A stretch of 64,000 nucleotides of DNA, taken from Amycolatopsis sp. MtRt-6 (lineage in GTDB: Bacteria > Actinomycetota > Actinomycetes > Mycobacteriales > Pseudonocardiaceae). Below are positions 53,601 through 63,246 of this stretch, piece after piece. The translations under genes were made by a program, and so were the position numbers. Location: NCBI RefSeq assembly GCF_017308975.1, contig NZ_JADWPD010000025.1:62001-126000 (forward strand), written 5' to 3'. How positions within the stretch are numbered: position 1 is the stretch's first letter; the number at the start of each line of letters is the position of its first letter. The notes beneath the pieces were generated by a model that searched no databases, had not been told where the DNA came from, and saw only the letters and a list, made by a program, of their open reading frames with translations.

Positions 53601-55419
53601 CTACGGCCTCGTCGAACTGGGCCGCCTCGGAGCCGGGGAATCCGTGCTGGTGCACGCCGCCGCCGGGGGCGTGGGACAGGCCGCCGTCCAAGTGGCCCGG
53701 TACCTCGGCGCGCGGGTGCTCGGGACCGCCGGCCAGCGGAAGTGGCCGGTCCTCGCCGGGTGCGACCACGTCGCCTCCTCGCGGACCCTCGACTTCGAAG
53801 ACGCCTTCCGGAAAGCGACCGGCGGGCGCGGGGTCGACGTCGTGCTCAACGCCCTCTCGGGGGAGTTCGTCGATGCCTCGCTGCGGCTGCTCGCCCCCGG
53901 CGGCCGGTTCGTCGAAATGGGCAAGACCGATCTCCGCGACCCGGACGGCGTCTCGTACCAGGCCTTCGACCTGCTGGAATCCGGCGCCGAAGGCCGGGTG
54001 CTGGCCGCGCTGAGCCCGCTGTTCGCCTCCGGCGCGCTGCGGCCGCTGCCGGTGTCCTGCTGGGACGTGCGGCAGGCAGCCGAAGCCTTCCGGTTCCTGA
54101 GCCAGGGCCGCAACGTCGGCAAGGTCGTGCTCACCGTCCCCGCGGCCCCCGAGCCGGGCACCGTGCTGGTCACCGGCTCCTCCGGCGCTCTCGGCACGCT
54201 CGTCGCCCGGCACCTCGCGCGCCGCGGGCGTCGGCTGCTCCTGCTCTCCCGCCGCGGTCCCGCCGCGCCCGGCCTGCCGGAAACGGCCGCGCGGCTCGCG
54301 GACGCGGGCGCCGACGTGCGCGTCACCGCTTGTGACGTCGCCGAACGCGCCGATCTCGCCGCCGTCCTCGACGCGATCCCCGCCACCGCGCCGCTGCGGG
54401 CCGTCGTGCACACCGCGGGCGTGCTGGACGACGCCGCCGTCGGCTCGCTCACCCCGGACCGGATCGCGGCGGTGCTGCGGCCGAAGGCCGGCGGCGCGTG
54501 GCTGCTGCACGAGCTGACCCGGCACCTCGCGCTGGAGCAGTTCGTGCTCTTCTCCTCGGTGGCCGGGATCTGGGGCAACCCGGGGCAGGGCAACTACGCC
54601 GCGGCCAACGCCTTCCTCGACGCGCTCGCCGCACACCGGCGTCACCTCGGCCTGCCCGCGGCCTCGCTGGCCTGGGGCCCGTGGCAGCACGCCGGCGGCA
54701 TGGCGGGCACACTGTCCGAAGTGGACTGGGCGCGGCTGGCGCGGCAGGGGCTGCGGCCGCTGTCCGACGCCGACGGCCTCGCCCTGCTCGACGCCGCGCT
54801 GCACACCGGCGAAGCGACCCTCGTCCCGGCCCGGGTCGACGCCGGGGACGAGCCACCGCCGCTGCTGTCCGGGCTCGTCCGCCGCAAAGCCCCGCGCCCG
54901 GCACCCGCCGAAGCCGGCCTGGCCGATCGCCTCGGTGCGCTCCCGCCCGGTGACCGGTTCCCGGCGCTGCTGCAGCTCGTCCGGACGCAGGCCGCGCTCG
55001 TCCTCGGCCTGGGCGACCCCGACGGCGTCGAGGCCGCGCGGTCGTTCCGCGAGCAGGGGTTCGACTCGCTGACGGCGGTCGAGCTGCGCAACCGGCTGCA
55101 CACGGCGACCGGCGTGCCGCTGTCCCCGGCCGTCGTGTTCGACCACCCCGCCCCCGAAGCGCTGGCCCGCCACCTCGAACGGGAACTCACCGGTGACCCG
55201 GACCCGGTGCCGGCCGCCTTCGCCGACCTGGACCGCGTCGAGGTCACCGCGCCGGCCGTGACCGACGACGCCGCCCGCGCGCGGCTCGTCACGCGGCTGC
55301 GGGGGCTGCTCGCCCGCCTCGACCCGGCCGAAGCGGCCGGCGAGGCCGTCGCCGACCGGCTGGCGGCGGCCGGCGACGACGACATGTTCGCCTTCCTCGA
55401 CAGCCAGCTGGGGAGCTGA
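46387..55419 (+). CDS. Type I PKS E: loading module KS(Ala)-AT(mm)-ACP plus module 1 KS-AT(mal)-DH-ER-KR-ACP
   Basis: A 3010-residue PKS that should start the assembly line. It begins directly with the KS ([12 protein letters not shown]) and has no docking helix. Loading KS 1-411: DTACSSS is replaced by DTSASSS with Ala161 in the Cys position, while HGTG and the NLGHT region remain. Loading AT: Ser632 (GHSQG) and YASH from 729, methylmalonyl pattern. Loading ACP Ser950. Decarboxylation would give propionyl. Module 1: KS Cys1160; AT Ser1592 (GHSIG) with HAFH 1691-1694 (malonyl); DH His1871 ([10 protein letters not shown]) and Asp2021 (HPALFDA); ER about 2270-2580 with the [16 protein letters not shown] motif near 2423; KR with LDD 2680-2682 and Tyr2737 (B-type); ACP Ser2894. 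All reductive domains look intact, so a methylene results. The KS-AT and AT-ACP linkers of the loading module carry repeats. The docking tail ends in [13 protein letters not shown]. Confidence 0.95.
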   Translation: MEPLAIVGMSCRYPGGIASPEDLWRVLAEGRHVGGGVPGDRGWDPAGLPPGGFLDDVAAFDAEFFGISPRDARAMDPQQRLALETAWEVLERAGIPPRALHGSRTGVFVGAESRDYGPRLHEAPGGEAGRLFTGTAGSVLSGRIAYTLGLRGPALTVDTSASSSLVALHLALAALRNGECELAIAGGVSVHALPGAFVAFAGLGALAPDGRCKPFSAGADGTAWAEGAGMLALETLSRAHREGHRVLAVVRGSAVGSDGASDGLTAPDGDAQQAVIREALSAAGLSFSDVDTVEAHGTGTPLGDRTEAAALAATYGRGRDRPLWLGSAKANLGHTLAAAGVTGVIKTVLALRHGVLPRIPGLAEPIPDVDWAAVRPLAEPVAWPPGAIPRRAGVSGFGIGGTNAHVLLEEAPAAVAPPVSSDAPAHQARALVEETPAAVAPPAHRARALAEEDRAAAHPAADLPLLTAGPAAWPVSGRTPRALAAQARALREHVTDLDPADVAWSLATTRSPFEERAVVLGDHADGLAALAAGLPAAGVVTGTADAPGPVVFVFPGQGSQWLGMGRELAASCPVFAARLAECAAALAPYTDLNLDDPESADVVQPALWAVMVSLAEVWRAAGVSPDAVVGHSQGEIAAAVVAGILSLEDAARVVALRSRVLTKLAGRGGMLAVEQAADVVREWIVPWGARLSVAAVNGPQSTVVSGEPAALRELADAVDVRTRLIPVDYASHSAQVEELREEILGALDGISPRPGRIPMVSAMTGEHLVDAGPAYWYASLREPVEFARAAGVLTGSGHRTFVEVSPHPVLTGAMSDAAVVTGTLRRDDGGPSRLLRSFAEAYVRGVEVDWAAVLPRAGKVDLPTYAFQRERHWLDPEPPERPNVALVAFNAPKAALGAFNAPKATLGRLATGGTRDLLELVRAHAAAILGHRGAEAVPSGRTFKDLGFDSVTAVDLRTRLAAATGLALPTGLVFAHPTPAALAAHLEAELGGGTTAEVTARAAGDAIAIVGAGCRLPGDVTGVDDLWDVVASGTDVVGGYPADRGWDLGALAGRGGGFLRDIAGFDAPFFGISPREAVAMDPQQRVLLEIAWEALENAGLDPLSLHGEDVGVFAGAFASGYGGADRTGHLMTGVSASVLSGRIAYALGLRGPAVTVDTACSSSLVALHLAVRALRSGECALALAGGVTLHATPEWLAWFTEQGGLASDGRCKAFGASADGMGMAEGAGLVVLERLSDARRNGHDVLAVIRGSAINSDGASNGLTAPNGLAQAQAIRAALADAGLEPSDVDVVEAHGTGTRLGDPIEAEALLATYGDVLLGTVKSNLGHTQAAAGVTGVLKTVAALRHGVVPPTLHASTPTSHVDWAAGNVRLVTEATPWPERDRPRRAAVSSFGISGTNAHLILEQAPAPEPAAATRALPVVAWPVSARTPAALAAQARRLAGHIDQNPVDVGWSLATTRAAFDHRVVVTGRDAEQLRAGLAAVAEGREAPGVVTGTAADPGRIAFVCTGQGAQRRGMGRELAAAYPVFAAAFDEVCAELDRHLDRPLKSIMDGDLLHETGWAQPGLFAIEVALAALLESWGIVPELVAGHSIGELAAAYLAGVWSLPDACRVVAARGRLMQALPRGGAMVAVTADEDEVLAVLEEFPGAAVAAVNGPRSVVVSGVEGDVLAAAARLAETGARTKRLSVSHAFHSPLMEPMLAEFAEVTASVTYREPRLPLVAGPVTDPGYWVRHVREPVRFADMVDSLRSQGVRTFVEIGPDAALTPMVVPADGEAWLPVLRRGRPEPETVVAAAAGVHVRGGPLDWPGFFAGTGARRVTLPTYAFQHSRYWLDGGSSGPLLGAALEVAGGGFLLTGRLSRGAQPWLADHVVAGEVVVPGTALVELAVRAGEAAGCPCLAELLIETPLVLGGETDIQVTVGDGELAIYARPADGGEWTRHATGRLAPATPVPGFPQWPPAGAVPVDLEGFYPALADAGLAYGPAFRGVRAAWRRGEEIFAEVALPEGTAAGFAVHPALFDAALHAIVALGPGEGTRVPFAWSDVAVHQPGATAARVHAVPDGEGWALTLADATGGLIASVGSLVLRPFDPAAAVTREALFRLGWVPVEAAPADVAGWAVVGAEVPGGLARYPDVAALAAAVRAGAPVPPVTVVRCPEPAIARCSEPASSAAPVLDLLHQWLAEDSLATSRLLVVTEHAVDAGPGAPVRPAAAPAWGLLRVAAAEHPGRILLSDVDDPAAPADLLAAGVAAGEPEFAVRGGELRVPRLVRASAGLTIPAAEGWALASTKPGTLESLTLAAMGSRPLGRGEIRVAVRAAGVNFRDVLTTLDMYPGPAGPLGLEAAGVVVEVGAGVEKPAVGDAVMGVFRGAFSPTAVTDADLVIPKPPGWSWAEAAAAPIAFATAHYGLVELGRLGAGESVLVHAAAGGVGQAAVQVARYLGARVLGTAGQRKWPVLAGCDHVASSRTLDFEDAFRKATGGRGVDVVLNALSGEFVDASLRLLAPGGRFVEMGKTDLRDPDGVSYQAFDLLESGAEGRVLAALSPLFASGALRPLPVSCWDVRQAAEAFRFLSQGRNVGKVVLTVPAAPEPGTVLVTGSSGALGTLVARHLARRGRRLLLLSRRGPAAPGLPETAARLADAGADVRVTACDVAERADLAAVLDAIPATAPLRAVVHTAGVLDDAAVGSLTPDRIAAVLRPKAGGAWLLHELTRHLALEQFVLFSSVAGIWGNPGQGNYAAANAFLDALAAHRRHLGLPAASLAWGPWQHAGGMAGTLSEVDWARLARQGLRPLSDADGLALLDAALHTGEATLVPARVDAGDEPPPLLSGLVRRKAPRPAPAEAGLADRLGALPPGDRFPALLQLVRTQAALVLGLGDPDGVEAARSFREQGFDSLTAVELRNRLHTATGVPLSPAVVFDHPAPEALARHLERELTGDPDPVPAAFADLDRVEVTAPAVTDDAARARLVTRLRGLLARLDPAEAAGEAVADRLAAAGDDDMFAFLDSQLGS
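47611..47736 (+). repeat. Imperfect direct repeat in the loading KS-AT linker
   Basis: Unit 1 (47611-47682, 24 codons) encodes [10 protein letters not shown] plus a short insert and AHQARALV. Unit 2 (47683-47736, 18 codons) encodes [18 protein letters not shown]. The two agree closely apart from the 6-codon insert, and the frame is kept. It lengthens an Ala/Pro-rich interdomain linker in PKS E. It is most likely a duplication within the linker rather than a functional domain. Confidence 0.8.
49025..49111. repeat. 87-bp palindromic element inside PKS E, between loading AT and ACP
   Basis: The ends form a perfect 19-bp inverted repeat: AGCGCCCCAATGTGGCCTT at 49025-49043 and its reverse complement at 49093-49111. 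Inside are two direct copies of a 22-bp unit (49047-49068 and 49077-49098, 30-bp period), each containing the small palindrome TGCGTTCAACGCA. The element adds about 29 codons in frame ([21 protein letters not shown] region) between the AT end and the ACP. The architecture is that of a REP- or MITE-like dispersed palindrome rather than a protein domain. Confidence 0.85.
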
Positions 55420-55421
55420 GA

Positions 55422-58400
55422 ATGGCCGACGAAACCAAGCTTCGCGACTACCTCAAGCGCGTCAGCGCCGAGCTGGCGACGACGCGGGAGCGGCTGCGGG
55501 CCGCCGAAGACCGGGCGCGGGAGCCGGTGGCGATCGTGGGCACCGCCTGCCGGCTGCCCGGCGGGGCGGACGACGCCGACACGCTCTGGGACCTCGTCGC
55601 CGCCGGGACCGACGCGATCGGGGGCTACCCCGCCGACCGCGGCTGGGACCTCGACGGCGCCGGCGGGTTCCTCCGCGACATCGCGGGCTTCGACCCGGAG
55701 TTCTTCGGCCTCAGCCCGCGCGAGGCCCTGACCATGGACCCGCAGCAGCGGCTCGCGCTGGAGGTGTCCTGGGAAGCCCTCGAACACGCCGGAATCGACG
55801 CCGGGACTCTGAAGGGCGCGGACGTCGGCGTGTTCGCCGGCGCGTTCGCGTCCGGCTACGCGGGCGGGCCCGCCGGCTCGCTGCACGACGACGTCCGCGG
55901 CGGGCACCTGCTGACCGGCCTCACGACCAGCGTGCTCTCCGGCCGGATCGCCTACACCCTCGGCCTGGAGGGCCCGGCGGTCACCGTGGACACCGCGTGC
56001 TCGTCGTCGCTGGTCGCCGTGCACCTCGCGGCCCGCGCCCTGCGCGCGGGGGAGTGCGCGCTGGCACTGGCCGGCGGGGTGACCGTGCACTCGACCCCGG
56101 AGTGGCTGGTCTGGTTCACCCGCCAGCAGGGCCTCGCCTCCGACGGGCGCTGCAAGGCCTACGGCCGCTCGGCCGACGGGATGGGCATGGCCGAAGGTGC
56201 CGGGATGCTCGTGCTGGAACGGCTTTCCGACGCCCGGCGCCACGGGCACGAGGTGCTGGCCGTGATCCGCGGCAGCGCGGTGAACTCCGACGGCGCGTCC
56301 AACGGCCTGACCGCCCCCAACGGCCCGGCGCAGCAGCGCGTGATCCGCGCGGCGCTGGCCGACGCGGACCTGTCACCGTCCGAAGTGGACGTCGTCGAAG
56401 GGCACGGCACCGGTACCCGGCTCGGCGACCCGATCGAGGCCGAGGCCCTGATCGCCGCGTACGGCACCGGCCGCGAGACGCCGTTGCTGCTCGGCACGGT
56501 GAAGTCGAACATCGGCCACACCCAGGCCGCCGCCGGGGTGGCCGGCATCCTCAAGCTGGTCTCCGCGCTGCGGCACGGCGTCGTCCCGCCGACCCTGCAC
56601 GCCGCCGCGCCGACGTCCGCAGTGGACTGGTCGGCGGGCACCGTCCGGCTGGTCACCGAAGCGACGCCGTGGCCGGACCACGGACGGCCGCGCCGGGCCG
56701 CGGTCTCGTCGTTCGGGATCAGCGGCACCAACGCGCACGTCGTCCTGGAACAGGCCCCCGAATCCGAGCCGGTTCCGGCAGTGGTCCGCACGCTGCCGGT
56801 GGTGGCGTGGCCCGTGTCGGCGCGGACCCCGGACGCGCTGGCCGCCCAGGCCCGGCGGCTGGCCGGGGCGGCGGACCGGGATCCGGCCGACGTCGGCTGG
56901 TCACTGGCGACCGCCCGGGCGAGCCTGCCGTACCGCGCCGTGGTGACCGGCCGCGACGGCGACGAGCTGCGCGCCGGGCTCGCCGCGCTGGCCGACGGCG
57001 AAGAAGCGCCGAACGTCGTCACCGGGACGGCCGGGACGGCGGGGAAGACGGCCTTCGTCTTCAGCGGCCAGGGCGCGCAGCGGCGGGGCATGGGCCGGGA
57101 GTTGTCCGACGCGTATCCGGTGTTCGCGGCGGCGTTCGACGAGGTGTGCGCGGAACTGGACCGGCACCTCGACCGGCCGCTGAAGTCCGTTGTGGACAGT
57201 GACCTGCTCGGCGAGACCCAGTGGGCGCAGGCGGGGCTGTTCGCGGTGGAGGTCGCGCTCGTCGCGCTGCTGAAGTCGTGGGGTGCCGAGCCGGACGTCG
57301 TCGCCGGGCATTCGATCGGCGAGCTGGCCGCGGCGTACACGGCGGGGGTGTGGTCGCTCGCCGACGCCGCCCGCCTGGTCACCGCGCGCGGCCGGCTGAT
57401 GCAGGCGTTGCCGCGTGGCGGCGCGATGGTCGCGGTGACCGCGAGCGAGGACGAGGTGCTCGCGGTCCTGGCGGAGTTCCCGGGTGCGGCGGTGGCGGCG
57501 GTCAACGGCCCACGGTCGGTCGTTCTGTCCGGAGTGGAGGGTGACGTCCTGGCCGCGGCGGGAAAGCTGGCCGAGGTGGGCGCGCGGACGAAGCGGCTTT
57601 CGGTGTCGCACGCGTTCCACTCGCCGCTGATGGAGCCGATGCTGGCGCAGTTCGCCGAGGTGACGGCTTCGGTGACGTATCACGAACCGAGGCTGCCACT
57701 GGTCGCGGGACCGGTGACCGACCCGGGCTACTGGGTGCGGCACGTGCGGGAACCGGTGCGGTTCGCCGACATGGTGACGTCGTTGCGGTCCCAGGGGGTC
57801 CGGACGTTCGTCGAGATCGGCCCGGACGCGGCGCTCACCCCGATGGTGGTCCCCGCCGACGGCGAAGTGTGGCTCCCCGTCCTGCGCCGCAACCGGCCCG
57901 AGCCGGTGACGGCGGCCACGGCGCTCGCGGGGCTGCACGTCCGCGGCCGCGCGATCGGCTGGGCCGGGTTCTTCGACGGCGCCGGCGCCCGCCGGGTCAC
58001 GCTGCCGGCGTACGCCTTCCAGCGCACCCGGCTGTGGCTGGACGGGGGAGCGCCGGACACCGCGGACCACCCGGTGCTCGGCACCGCGCTGGAGGTCGCG
58101 GGCGGCGAAGAACTGCTCCTGACCGGACGGCTCTCCCTGCGCTCCCACCCGTGGCTCGCCGACCACGTCGTCGCCGGGTCGGTGGTGGTCCCCGGGACCG
58201 CGCTGGTCGAGCTGGCCGTCCGGGCCGGGGACACGGCGGGCTGCCCGCGGGTGGCCGAGCTGCTCATCGAAAACCCCCTGACGCTGCCCGGCCGCGGCGG
58301 CGTCGAGGTGCAGGTGACCGTCGCGGCGCCCGGCGACGACGGCCGCCGCGACCTGGCGGTGTACGCCCGCCCGGACGAGGGCGGCGCCTGGACGCGGCAC

Positions 58401-61400
58401 GCGACCGGCGTCCTCGCCCCGGACGCCGGTGCCGCGCCCGGCCTCGCGCAGTGGCCACCCGCCGGAGCGACCCCGCTCGACCTCGACGGCTTCTACCCCG
58501 CGCTGGCCGAGGCGGGCCTGGCCTACGGGCCGGCGTTCCGCGGCGTGACGGCCGCCTGGCAGCGCGACGACGAGCTGTTCGCCGAAGTCGCGCTCCCGGA
58601 CGGCACGGGGGACGGGTACGCCGTGCACCCGGCCCTGTTCGACGCCGCCCTGCACGTCCTCGGCCTGGCGGGTGGCACCCGGGTGCCGTTCGCGTGGTCG
58701 GACGTCGTCGTGCACGCCACCGGCGCGGCCGCGGCCCGCGTCCGCATCGCCCCGGCGGACGGCGGGGGCGTCGCGGTGACGCTGGCGGACACCGCCGGCC
58801 ACCCGGTCGTCACCGCCGGATCGTTGACCTTGCGCGACTTCACGCCGGGCACCGCCGCCGTCGTCCGCGACGCGCTCTTCCGGCTGGACTGGCAGCCGGT
58901 CGAAGCACCCGGAACCCCGGACACCACCGGCTGGGTGCTGCTCGACGGCGCGCCGGACATCCCCGGAGCCCGGCGTGGTGCTTCGCTCGGCGAGCTGGCC
59001 GAAGCCGTCCGCGCGGGCGCCGAAGTGCCGCCGACCGTCGTGGTGCGCGTGCCGGAGCGGGAAAACCCGGCCGTCGCGGCACTGGACCTGGTGCAGGCCT
59101 GGCTGGCGCTGGACGACCTCGCCGCGTCGCGGCTGCTGGCCGTCACCGAACGCGCGGTCGACGCCGGACCCGGCGTGCCGGTGCGGCCGGCCGCGGCCCC
59201 GGCCTGGGGCCTGCTGCGGACCGCGGCCGCCGAACACCCCGGCCGGATCCTGCTGTCCGATGTGGACGATCTCGCGGCGGGCGGCCTGCTCGCCGCCGGG
59301 GCCGGGCTGGGCGAGGCGGAGTTCGCGGTGCGCGGCGGGGAGCTGCGGGTCCCGCGGCTCGTCCGGGGCACCGCGGAACTCGCGCTGCCGGACGGGAACT
59401 GGAGACTCGGCTGCGCGAGCCAGGGCACCCTGGAAGCACTCACACCGCAGGCGGCGGAAGACCGGCCGATCGGGCCGGGCGAGGTGCGGGTCGCGGTGCG
59501 CGCGGCCGGGGTGAACTTCCGGGACGTGCTGACCGTGCTGGGCATGTACCCCGGTCCGGCGGGACCACTCGGGCTGGAGGCGGCGGGCGTCGTCGTCGAG
59601 GTGGGCAGCGAAGTCTCCGGCCTGACCGCCGGGGACACGGTCATGGGCATCTTCACCGGGGCCTTCGCACCGACGGCCGTGACGGACGCCCGGCTGGTGA
59701 TCCCGAAACCGGCCGGGTGGACGTGGGCGGAGGCCGCGGCGGCGCCGGTGGCGTTCGCCACGGCCCACTACGGCCTGGTGGAACTGGCCGGGCTCGCGGC
59801 CGGCGAATCCGTGCTGGTGCACGCGGCCGCCGGTGGCGTGGGCCAGGCGGCGGTCCAGCTGGCCCGGCACCTCGGCGCCCGGGTGTTCGGCACGGCGAGC
59901 CCGGCGAAGTGGCCCGTGCTGGCCGGCTGCGACCAGGTTGCCTCTTCGCGGACCCTCGAATTCGAGGACGTGTTCCGCGCCGCGACCGAGGGGCGCGGCG
60001 TCGACGTCGTGCTCAACGCCCTGTCCGGCGAGTTCGTCGACGCGTCGCTGCGGCTGCTGGCGCCGGCCGGCCGGTTCGTGGAGATGGGCAAGACCGACGT
60101 CCGCGACCCGGTGGACGTCTGGTACCGGGCGTTCGACCTGCTGGAAACGGGTGCGGCGGGGATGGGACCGGTGCTGGCCGCGCTGAGCCCGTTGTTCGCT
60201 TGCGGGGTGCTGCGGCCGCTGCCGGTCACGTGCTGGGACGTGCGGCAGGCGGCCGAGGCGTTCCGGTTCCTGAGCCAGGGCCGCAACGTCGGCAAGGTGG
60301 TGCTGACGTTCCCGGCGGCACCCCGGCCGGGCACGGTGCTGGTGACCGGTGCGTCCGGTGGTCTCGGCGGGCTCGTCGCGCCGCACGTGGCCCGCGGCGC
60401 GCGCAACGTCGTCCTGACGTCCCGGCGGGGCGTGGCCGCCGACGGCATGCCCGCGACCGTCGCGGCCGTGGCCGCCCAGGGGGCGGCGGTCCGGGTCGTG
60501 GCGTGCGACGCCGCCGACCGCGCCGGGATGACGTCCGTGCTCGGCGCGATCCCCGCGTCGGCCCCGCTGCGCGCGGTGGTGCACACCGCGGGCGTGCTGG
60601 ACGACGCCCCGGTCGAGGCACTGACGCCGGAACGGCTCGCCGCGGTGCTGCGGCCGAAGGCGGACGGCGCCCGGCTGCTGCACGAACTGACCCGGGACCA
60701 GGACCTCGACGCCTTCGTGCTGTTTTCGTCGGTGTCCGGGATCTGGGGCACGCCCGGGCAGGGCAACTACGCGGCCGCAAACGCTTTCCTCGACGCGCTG
60801 GCACTGCACCGCCGGGCTGCCGGCCTGCCGGCGACGTCGCTGGCTTGGGGCCCGTGGGACCGCGCGGACGGGATGGCGGGCCGGCTGTCCGAAGTGGACT
60901 GGACCCGGCTGGCGAACCGTGGCCTGCGACCGCTGTCCGACGCCGACGGCCTGGCCCTGCTCGACACCGCGCTGGCCGGCGCGGCGCCGTTCGTGGTCCC
61001 CGCCAGGGTGTCCGGCGGCTCGTCGCCGCTGCTGTCGGCGCTGACCCGCCGTCCCCCGCGCCGCGCGACCGGCGCCCCGGCCGCGGACCCCGGCCTCGCC
61101 GCGCTCGCGCCGGAGGAACGGGAGCGGGCGCTGCTGCGGGTGGTGCGGACCCAGGCGGCGCTGGTGCTCGGCATGGCGGGCCCGGACGCGGTGGGCGCGG
61201 AACGCTCGTTCCGCGACCTCGGGTTCGACTCCCTGACGGCGGTGGAACTGCGCAACCGGCTGAGCGCGGCCACGGGGCTCAAGCTGTCGCCGACCCTGGT
61301 GTTCGACCACCCGGTGCCGGCCGCGCTGGCGGCCCACCTGGCCCGCGAGCTGGCCGGCGAATCCGGGCCACCGCCGGTGTTCGCGGCCCTGGACGGTTTG

Positions 61401-61577
61401 CGGCCCCTGCTGACGGCGGTCCACGACCCGGCCGAGAAGGCGAAGGTGCTGGCCCGGCTCGAAGCACTGGTGGCGGACCTCCAGCCCGGCGAACGGGACG
61501 ACGAGCACCTGGCCGGGGCCACCGACGACGAGATCTTCTCGATGCTCGACACCGAGCTCGGCATCACGGGCCCATGA
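55422..61577 (+). CDS. Type I PKS F: one fully reducing module KS-AT(mal)-DH-ER-KR-ACP
   Basis: A 2051-residue single-module PKS. ATG 55422 lies two bases after the stop of PKS E and follows GGGAG. The N-terminus ([14 protein letters not shown]) is a docking helix suited to the tail of PKS E. KS Cys193; AT Ser631 (GHSIG) with HAFH 730-733 (malonyl); DH His915 ([10 protein letters not shown]) and Asp1074 (HPALFDA); ER with [11 protein letters not shown] near 1467; KR with LDD 1726-1728 and Tyr1783 (B-type); ACP Ser1937. It should add a fully saturated two-carbon unit. The module resembles module 1 of PKS E closely over AT, DH, ER and KR, which suggests duplication. The tail ([16 protein letters not shown]) is a docking domain whose partner is not in the window after this point, so the next protein is probably encoded upstream of base 1. 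Confidence 0.95.
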   Translation: MADETKLRDYLKRVSAELATTRERLRAAEDRAREPVAIVGTACRLPGGADDADTLWDLVAAGTDAIGGYPADRGWDLDGAGGFLRDIAGFDPEFFGLSPREALTMDPQQRLALEVSWEALEHAGIDAGTLKGADVGVFAGAFASGYAGGPAGSLHDDVRGGHLLTGLTTSVLSGRIAYTLGLEGPAVTVDTACSSSLVAVHLAARALRAGECALALAGGVTVHSTPEWLVWFTRQQGLASDGRCKAYGRSADGMGMAEGAGMLVLERLSDARRHGHEVLAVIRGSAVNSDGASNGLTAPNGPAQQRVIRAALADADLSPSEVDVVEGHGTGTRLGDPIEAEALIAAYGTGRETPLLLGTVKSNIGHTQAAAGVAGILKLVSALRHGVVPPTLHAAAPTSAVDWSAGTVRLVTEATPWPDHGRPRRAAVSSFGISGTNAHVVLEQAPESEPVPAVVRTLPVVAWPVSARTPDALAAQARRLAGAADRDPADVGWSLATARASLPYRAVVTGRDGDELRAGLAALADGEEAPNVVTGTAGTAGKTAFVFSGQGAQRRGMGRELSDAYPVFAAAFDEVCAELDRHLDRPLKSVVDSDLLGETQWAQAGLFAVEVALVALLKSWGAEPDVVAGHSIGELAAAYTAGVWSLADAARLVTARGRLMQALPRGGAMVAVTASEDEVLAVLAEFPGAAVAAVNGPRSVVLSGVEGDVLAAAGKLAEVGARTKRLSVSHAFHSPLMEPMLAQFAEVTASVTYHEPRLPLVAGPVTDPGYWVRHVREPVRFADMVTSLRSQGVRTFVEIGPDAALTPMVVPADGEVWLPVLRRNRPEPVTAATALAGLHVRGRAIGWAGFFDGAGARRVTLPAYAFQRTRLWLDGGAPDTADHPVLGTALEVAGGEELLLTGRLSLRSHPWLADHVVAGSVVVPGTALVELAVRAGDTAGCPRVAELLIENPLTLPGRGGVEVQVTVAAPGDDGRRDLAVYARPDEGGAWTRHATGVLAPDAGAAPGLAQWPPAGATPLDLDGFYPALAEAGLAYGPAFRGVTAAWQRDDELFAEVALPDGTGDGYAVHPALFDAALHVLGLAGGTRVPFAWSDVVVHATGAAAARVRIAPADGGGVAVTLADTAGHPVVTAGSLTLRDFTPGTAAVVRDALFRLDWQPVEAPGTPDTTGWVLLDGAPDIPGARRGASLGELAEAVRAGAEVPPTVVVRVPERENPAVAALDLVQAWLALDDLAASRLLAVTERAVDAGPGVPVRPAAAPAWGLLRTAAAEHPGRILLSDVDDLAAGGLLAAGAGLGEAEFAVRGGELRVPRLVRGTAELALPDGNWRLGCASQGTLEALTPQAAEDRPIGPGEVRVAVRAAGVNFRDVLTVLGMYPGPAGPLGLEAAGVVVEVGSEVSGLTAGDTVMGIFTGAFAPTAVTDARLVIPKPAGWTWAEAAAAPVAFATAHYGLVELAGLAAGESVLVHAAAGGVGQAAVQLARHLGARVFGTASPAKWPVLAGCDQVASSRTLEFEDVFRAATEGRGVDVVLNALSGEFVDASLRLLAPAGRFVEMGKTDVRDPVDVWYRAFDLLETGAAGMGPVLAALSPLFACGVLRPLPVTCWDVRQAAEAFRFLSQGRNVGKVVLTFPAAPRPGTVLVTGASGGLGGLVAPHVARGARNVVLTSRRGVAADGMPATVAAVAAQGAAVRVVACDAADRAGMTSVLGAIPASAPLRAVVHTAGVLDDAPVEALTPERLAAVLRPKADGARLLHELTRDQDLDAFVLFSSVSGIWGTPGQGNYAAANAFLDALALHRRAAGLPATSLAWGPWDRADGMAGRLSEVDWTRLANRGLRPLSDADGLALLDTALAGAAPFVVPARVSGGSSPLLSALTRRPPRRATGAPAADPGLAALAPEERERALLRVVRTQAALVLGMAGPDAVGAERSFRDLGFDSLTAVELRNRLSAATGLKLSPTLVFDHPVPAALAAHLARELAGESGPPPVFAALDGLRPLLTAVHDPAEKAKVLARLEALVADLQPGERDDEHLAGATDDEIFSMLDTELGITGP

Positions 61578-61831
61578 CGACCGCGACGAGACCGCCGAGC
61601 CTGACCGACCGGGCGGTGGCGATGCTGCGCGCGGTGGCGGCGGGCCGGGCGCACATCACGGTGAGCGTGGAGCCGGACCTGTACGTGGACGGGCTCCCGT
61701 GCTGCGACCAGAGCACGGCCCACGAGCTGGCGCACACGGGCCTCGTGGGCCCGGCACACCCGGCGCCGCCGCGGACCCGGGTGCGGGCGGAGCTGACGGC
61801 CGCGGGCCGGGAAGCACTGGCCGGCCGGTGA
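61574..61831 (+). CDS. Small hypothetical protein coupled to PKS F
   Basis: An 85-residue ORF with ATG at 61574, overlapping the PKS F stop in the ATGA arrangement. I do not recognise a function. The N-terminal third ([15 protein letters not shown]) looks helical. The middle has [21 protein letters not shown] with two adjacent cysteines. The C-terminal third is basic ([18 protein letters not shown]). The overall shape recalls small winged-helix-like actinobacterial proteins, but that is only an impression. Coupling to the PKS and high third-position GC support it being translated. It ends just before a hairpin that may terminate the operon. Confidence 0.6.
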   Translation: MTTATRPPSLTDRAVAMLRAVAAGRAHITVSVEPDLYVDGLPCCDQSTAHELAHTGLVGPAHPAPPRTRVRAELTAAGREALAGR

Positions 61832-61832
61832 T

Positions 61833-61852
61833 CGAGGTCCGCCCCGACCTCG
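61833..61852 (+). terminator. Candidate terminator hairpin after the PKS operon
   Basis: Two bases after the TGA of the small ORF there is a perfect 7-bp stem, CGAGGTC (61833-61839) and GACCTCG (61846-61852), with a 6-base loop. It is followed at once by a perfect 14-bp palindrome CGGTGGCGCCACCG (61859-61872). No T-run follows, as is common in high-GC actinomycetes. The position between convergent genes supports a terminator role. Confidence 0.45.
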
Positions 61853-61887
61853 GTTCTCCGGTGGCGCCACCGCAGGCGAGCCGGTGG

Positions 61888-61930
61888 CCCGGCGTGGTCC
61901 CGACAGGGGGCCACCGAGACGCACGCCGGG
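61888..61930 (-). terminator. Inverted repeat downstream of the secreted-protein genes, candidate terminator
   Basis: CCCGGCGTG (61888-61896) and its reverse complement CACGCCGGG (61922-61930) form a 9-bp stem around a 25-base spacer. It lies just beyond the stop (61947) of the - strand gene, so it may terminate that transcript. Confidence 0.4.
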
Positions 61931-61946
61931 GGTCTTCGCACGGCGG

Positions 61947-62414
61947 TCAGGTCTTGTGGACCAGGGTGGCCCCGGTCCAGAAGTCCTCCAAGGCCGCCGT
62001 GATCGACAGGTGCCGTGTCACGCACGAATAGCCGGGGACCTTCAGTCCGTTCACCTCGAGGGGCAGCTTGGCCGTCCCCGCGACCGTGCCGTCTTCGGCT
62101 ATCGGGTACTCCGCGACCTCCAGGGCGGTCGCGGACTTGCGGATGTCGAGCACCGACTGGCCGCGCGTGCAGGTGACATGCACGTCGACGGTCACCTGGA
62201 CGGAAATGACCGTCGCGTCGGCGTCCAGCGCCACGTCCACCTCCTGGAACGTGACAGTGGCGGCGATGCCGTCCCAGGCGGCTTCGGTGGCCTTCGGCAC
62301 GAAGTGCGCGTCGGCCGCCTGGGCGGCGGTGGCGCCGCCGGCCAGGAGCGCGATGGTGGCCGCCGCGGTCGCGGCGGACCTCGCCAGACCCCGGGTCTTC
62401 CCGATCGAAAGCAT
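61947..62414 (-). CDS. Small secreted protein of unknown function (second gene of pair)
   Basis: A 155-residue protein read leftwards. ATG on the - strand at 62414 is preceded by AAGGGGG. Residues 1-34 are a clear signal peptide: a positive start (GKTRGLAR), an Ala/Leu-rich core, and a cleavage site around AAQAADA. The mature part is mostly beta-strand-like, with alternating hydrophobics (TVISVQVTVDVHVTC), and two cysteines (CTRG and SCVTRH) that could form a disulphide after export. It resembles no family I can name. The gene lies 27 bases after the preceding - strand gene, also a secreted protein, so the two probably form an operon. Overlapping frames on the + strand lack these features. 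Confidence 0.75.
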   Translation of the reverse strand: MLSIGKTRGLARSAATAAATIALLAGGATAAQAADAHFVPKATEAAWDGIAATVTFQEVDVALDADATVISVQVTVDVHVTCTRGQSVLDIRKSATALEVAEYPIAEDGTVAGTAKLPLEVNGLKVPGYSCVTRHLSITAALEDFWTGATLVHKT

Positions 62415-62441
62415 GCTGACCCCCTTGGCCGGGTACTCCGG

Positions 62442-63074
62442 TCAGACCGGCTCGAAGTCGACCGGGACGTCGTTGTTGTTCTGGTCCTTGGCGCCGCCGG
62501 ACGCCCCGTTGACGACCGTGAAGTCCTTCGTCGTCCCGTTGAAGTTCAGCCGCAACGTCTCGAAGCCGATCCGCAGGGTGGACACGCCCCGCAGGTTGGC
62601 GGCCGAGACCTTGAACTTGATGTCGATGTTGATGTCGATCAGCTGCTCGCTGCGGAAGGTCTCCTTCAGGACGCTTTGGCTGGTGTCCTTCTTGAAGCTG
62701 GCCACCCACACCTTCCAGCCGGACGACGACGGCAGGTTGTAGACCTGCCACAGGCTCTTGAAGTTGTAGCTGCGGAGCCTGCCCTGGATGCGCCCTTCGA
62801 TGTCGAAGCCCTGCGACTGGATCGTGAGGCTCTGGAAGGTGCTGAAGCCGTGGTAGGCGGTGACCTCGTCGTCGGCCACGGTGCGGGCCGTCCGCGCGTC
62901 CGGGAGGACGAGGTCGAACCGGCCGTGGGACACGTCGAGCGCGGCCGCGCTCGACTGGGCGACGGTGCCGGCCGGGGCGGCGGACGCCACCGCCGCGCCC
63001 GTGGTCAAGGTCAGCGCGCTGACGGCGAGCGCCACCGCGGTCCGGGTGCACGTTTTCCACGCACGGTTTCTCAT
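62442..63074 (-). CDS. Secreted protein of unknown function (first gene of pair)
   Basis: A 210-residue protein. The frame is open further upstream, but the start at 63074 is chosen because it follows GAAAGAGG on the - strand and gives a textbook signal peptide (MRNRAWKTCTRTAVALAV..., cleavage near ASAAPAG, about residue 33). The mature region contains aromatic and beta-rich segments (YHGFSTFQSLTIQSQGFDIEGRI; INIDIKFKVSAANL) and an Asn/Asp-rich C-terminus (DQNNNDVPVDFEPV). There is no lipobox, LPXTG or membrane anchor, so it is probably released. I do not recognise the family. It is transcribed divergently from the SARP gene, with the shared 172-bp region holding the direct repeats. Confidence 0.75.
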   Translation of the reverse strand: MRNRAWKTCTRTAVALAVSALTLTTGAAVASAAPAGTVAQSSAAALDVSHGRFDLVLPDARTARTVADDEVTAYHGFSTFQSLTIQSQGFDIEGRIQGRLRSYNFKSLWQVYNLPSSSGWKVWVASFKKDTSQSVLKETFRSEQLIDINIDIKFKVSAANLRGVSTLRIGFETLRLNFNGTTKDFTVVNGASGGAKDQNNNDVPVDFEPV

Positions 63075-63127
63075 GTCCGCCTCTTTCCTCTCCGGTGGAT
63101 GGGGCAGGCTCACCTCATCAAGCGGGG

Positions 63128-63160
63128 CTGGACGGCGGCTGGACGGTGATTGGACGGCGG
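63128..63160. promoter_or_regulatory. Three 11-bp direct repeats, SARP-box-like operator
   Basis: CTGGACGGCGG, CTGGACGGTGA and TTGGACGGCGG lie head to tail with an exact 11-bp period at 63128-63138, 63139-63149 and 63150-63160. The common core is TGGACGG. SARP regulators are known to bind heptamer direct repeats spaced 11 or 22 bp apart, one face of the helix. The array lies between the divergent secreted-protein gene and the SARP gene, so it could control either or both. I could not assign a firm -10 box for either direction. Confidence 0.6.
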
Positions 63161-63246
63161 CGCTTAGCCCGAGCGGAGCCACTTCCTTGTGTGCTCCAGG
63201 CCGGGCCCAGTACGTTTTTGACCGGCAGCCGATAGCGGGGAGCCAG

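Noticed and set aside
61884-63149. A 421-codon + strand frame opposite the two secreted-protein genes
   Set aside because: It has no recognisable domain or binding site. The - strand genes have signal peptides, ribosome binding sites and normal codon bias.
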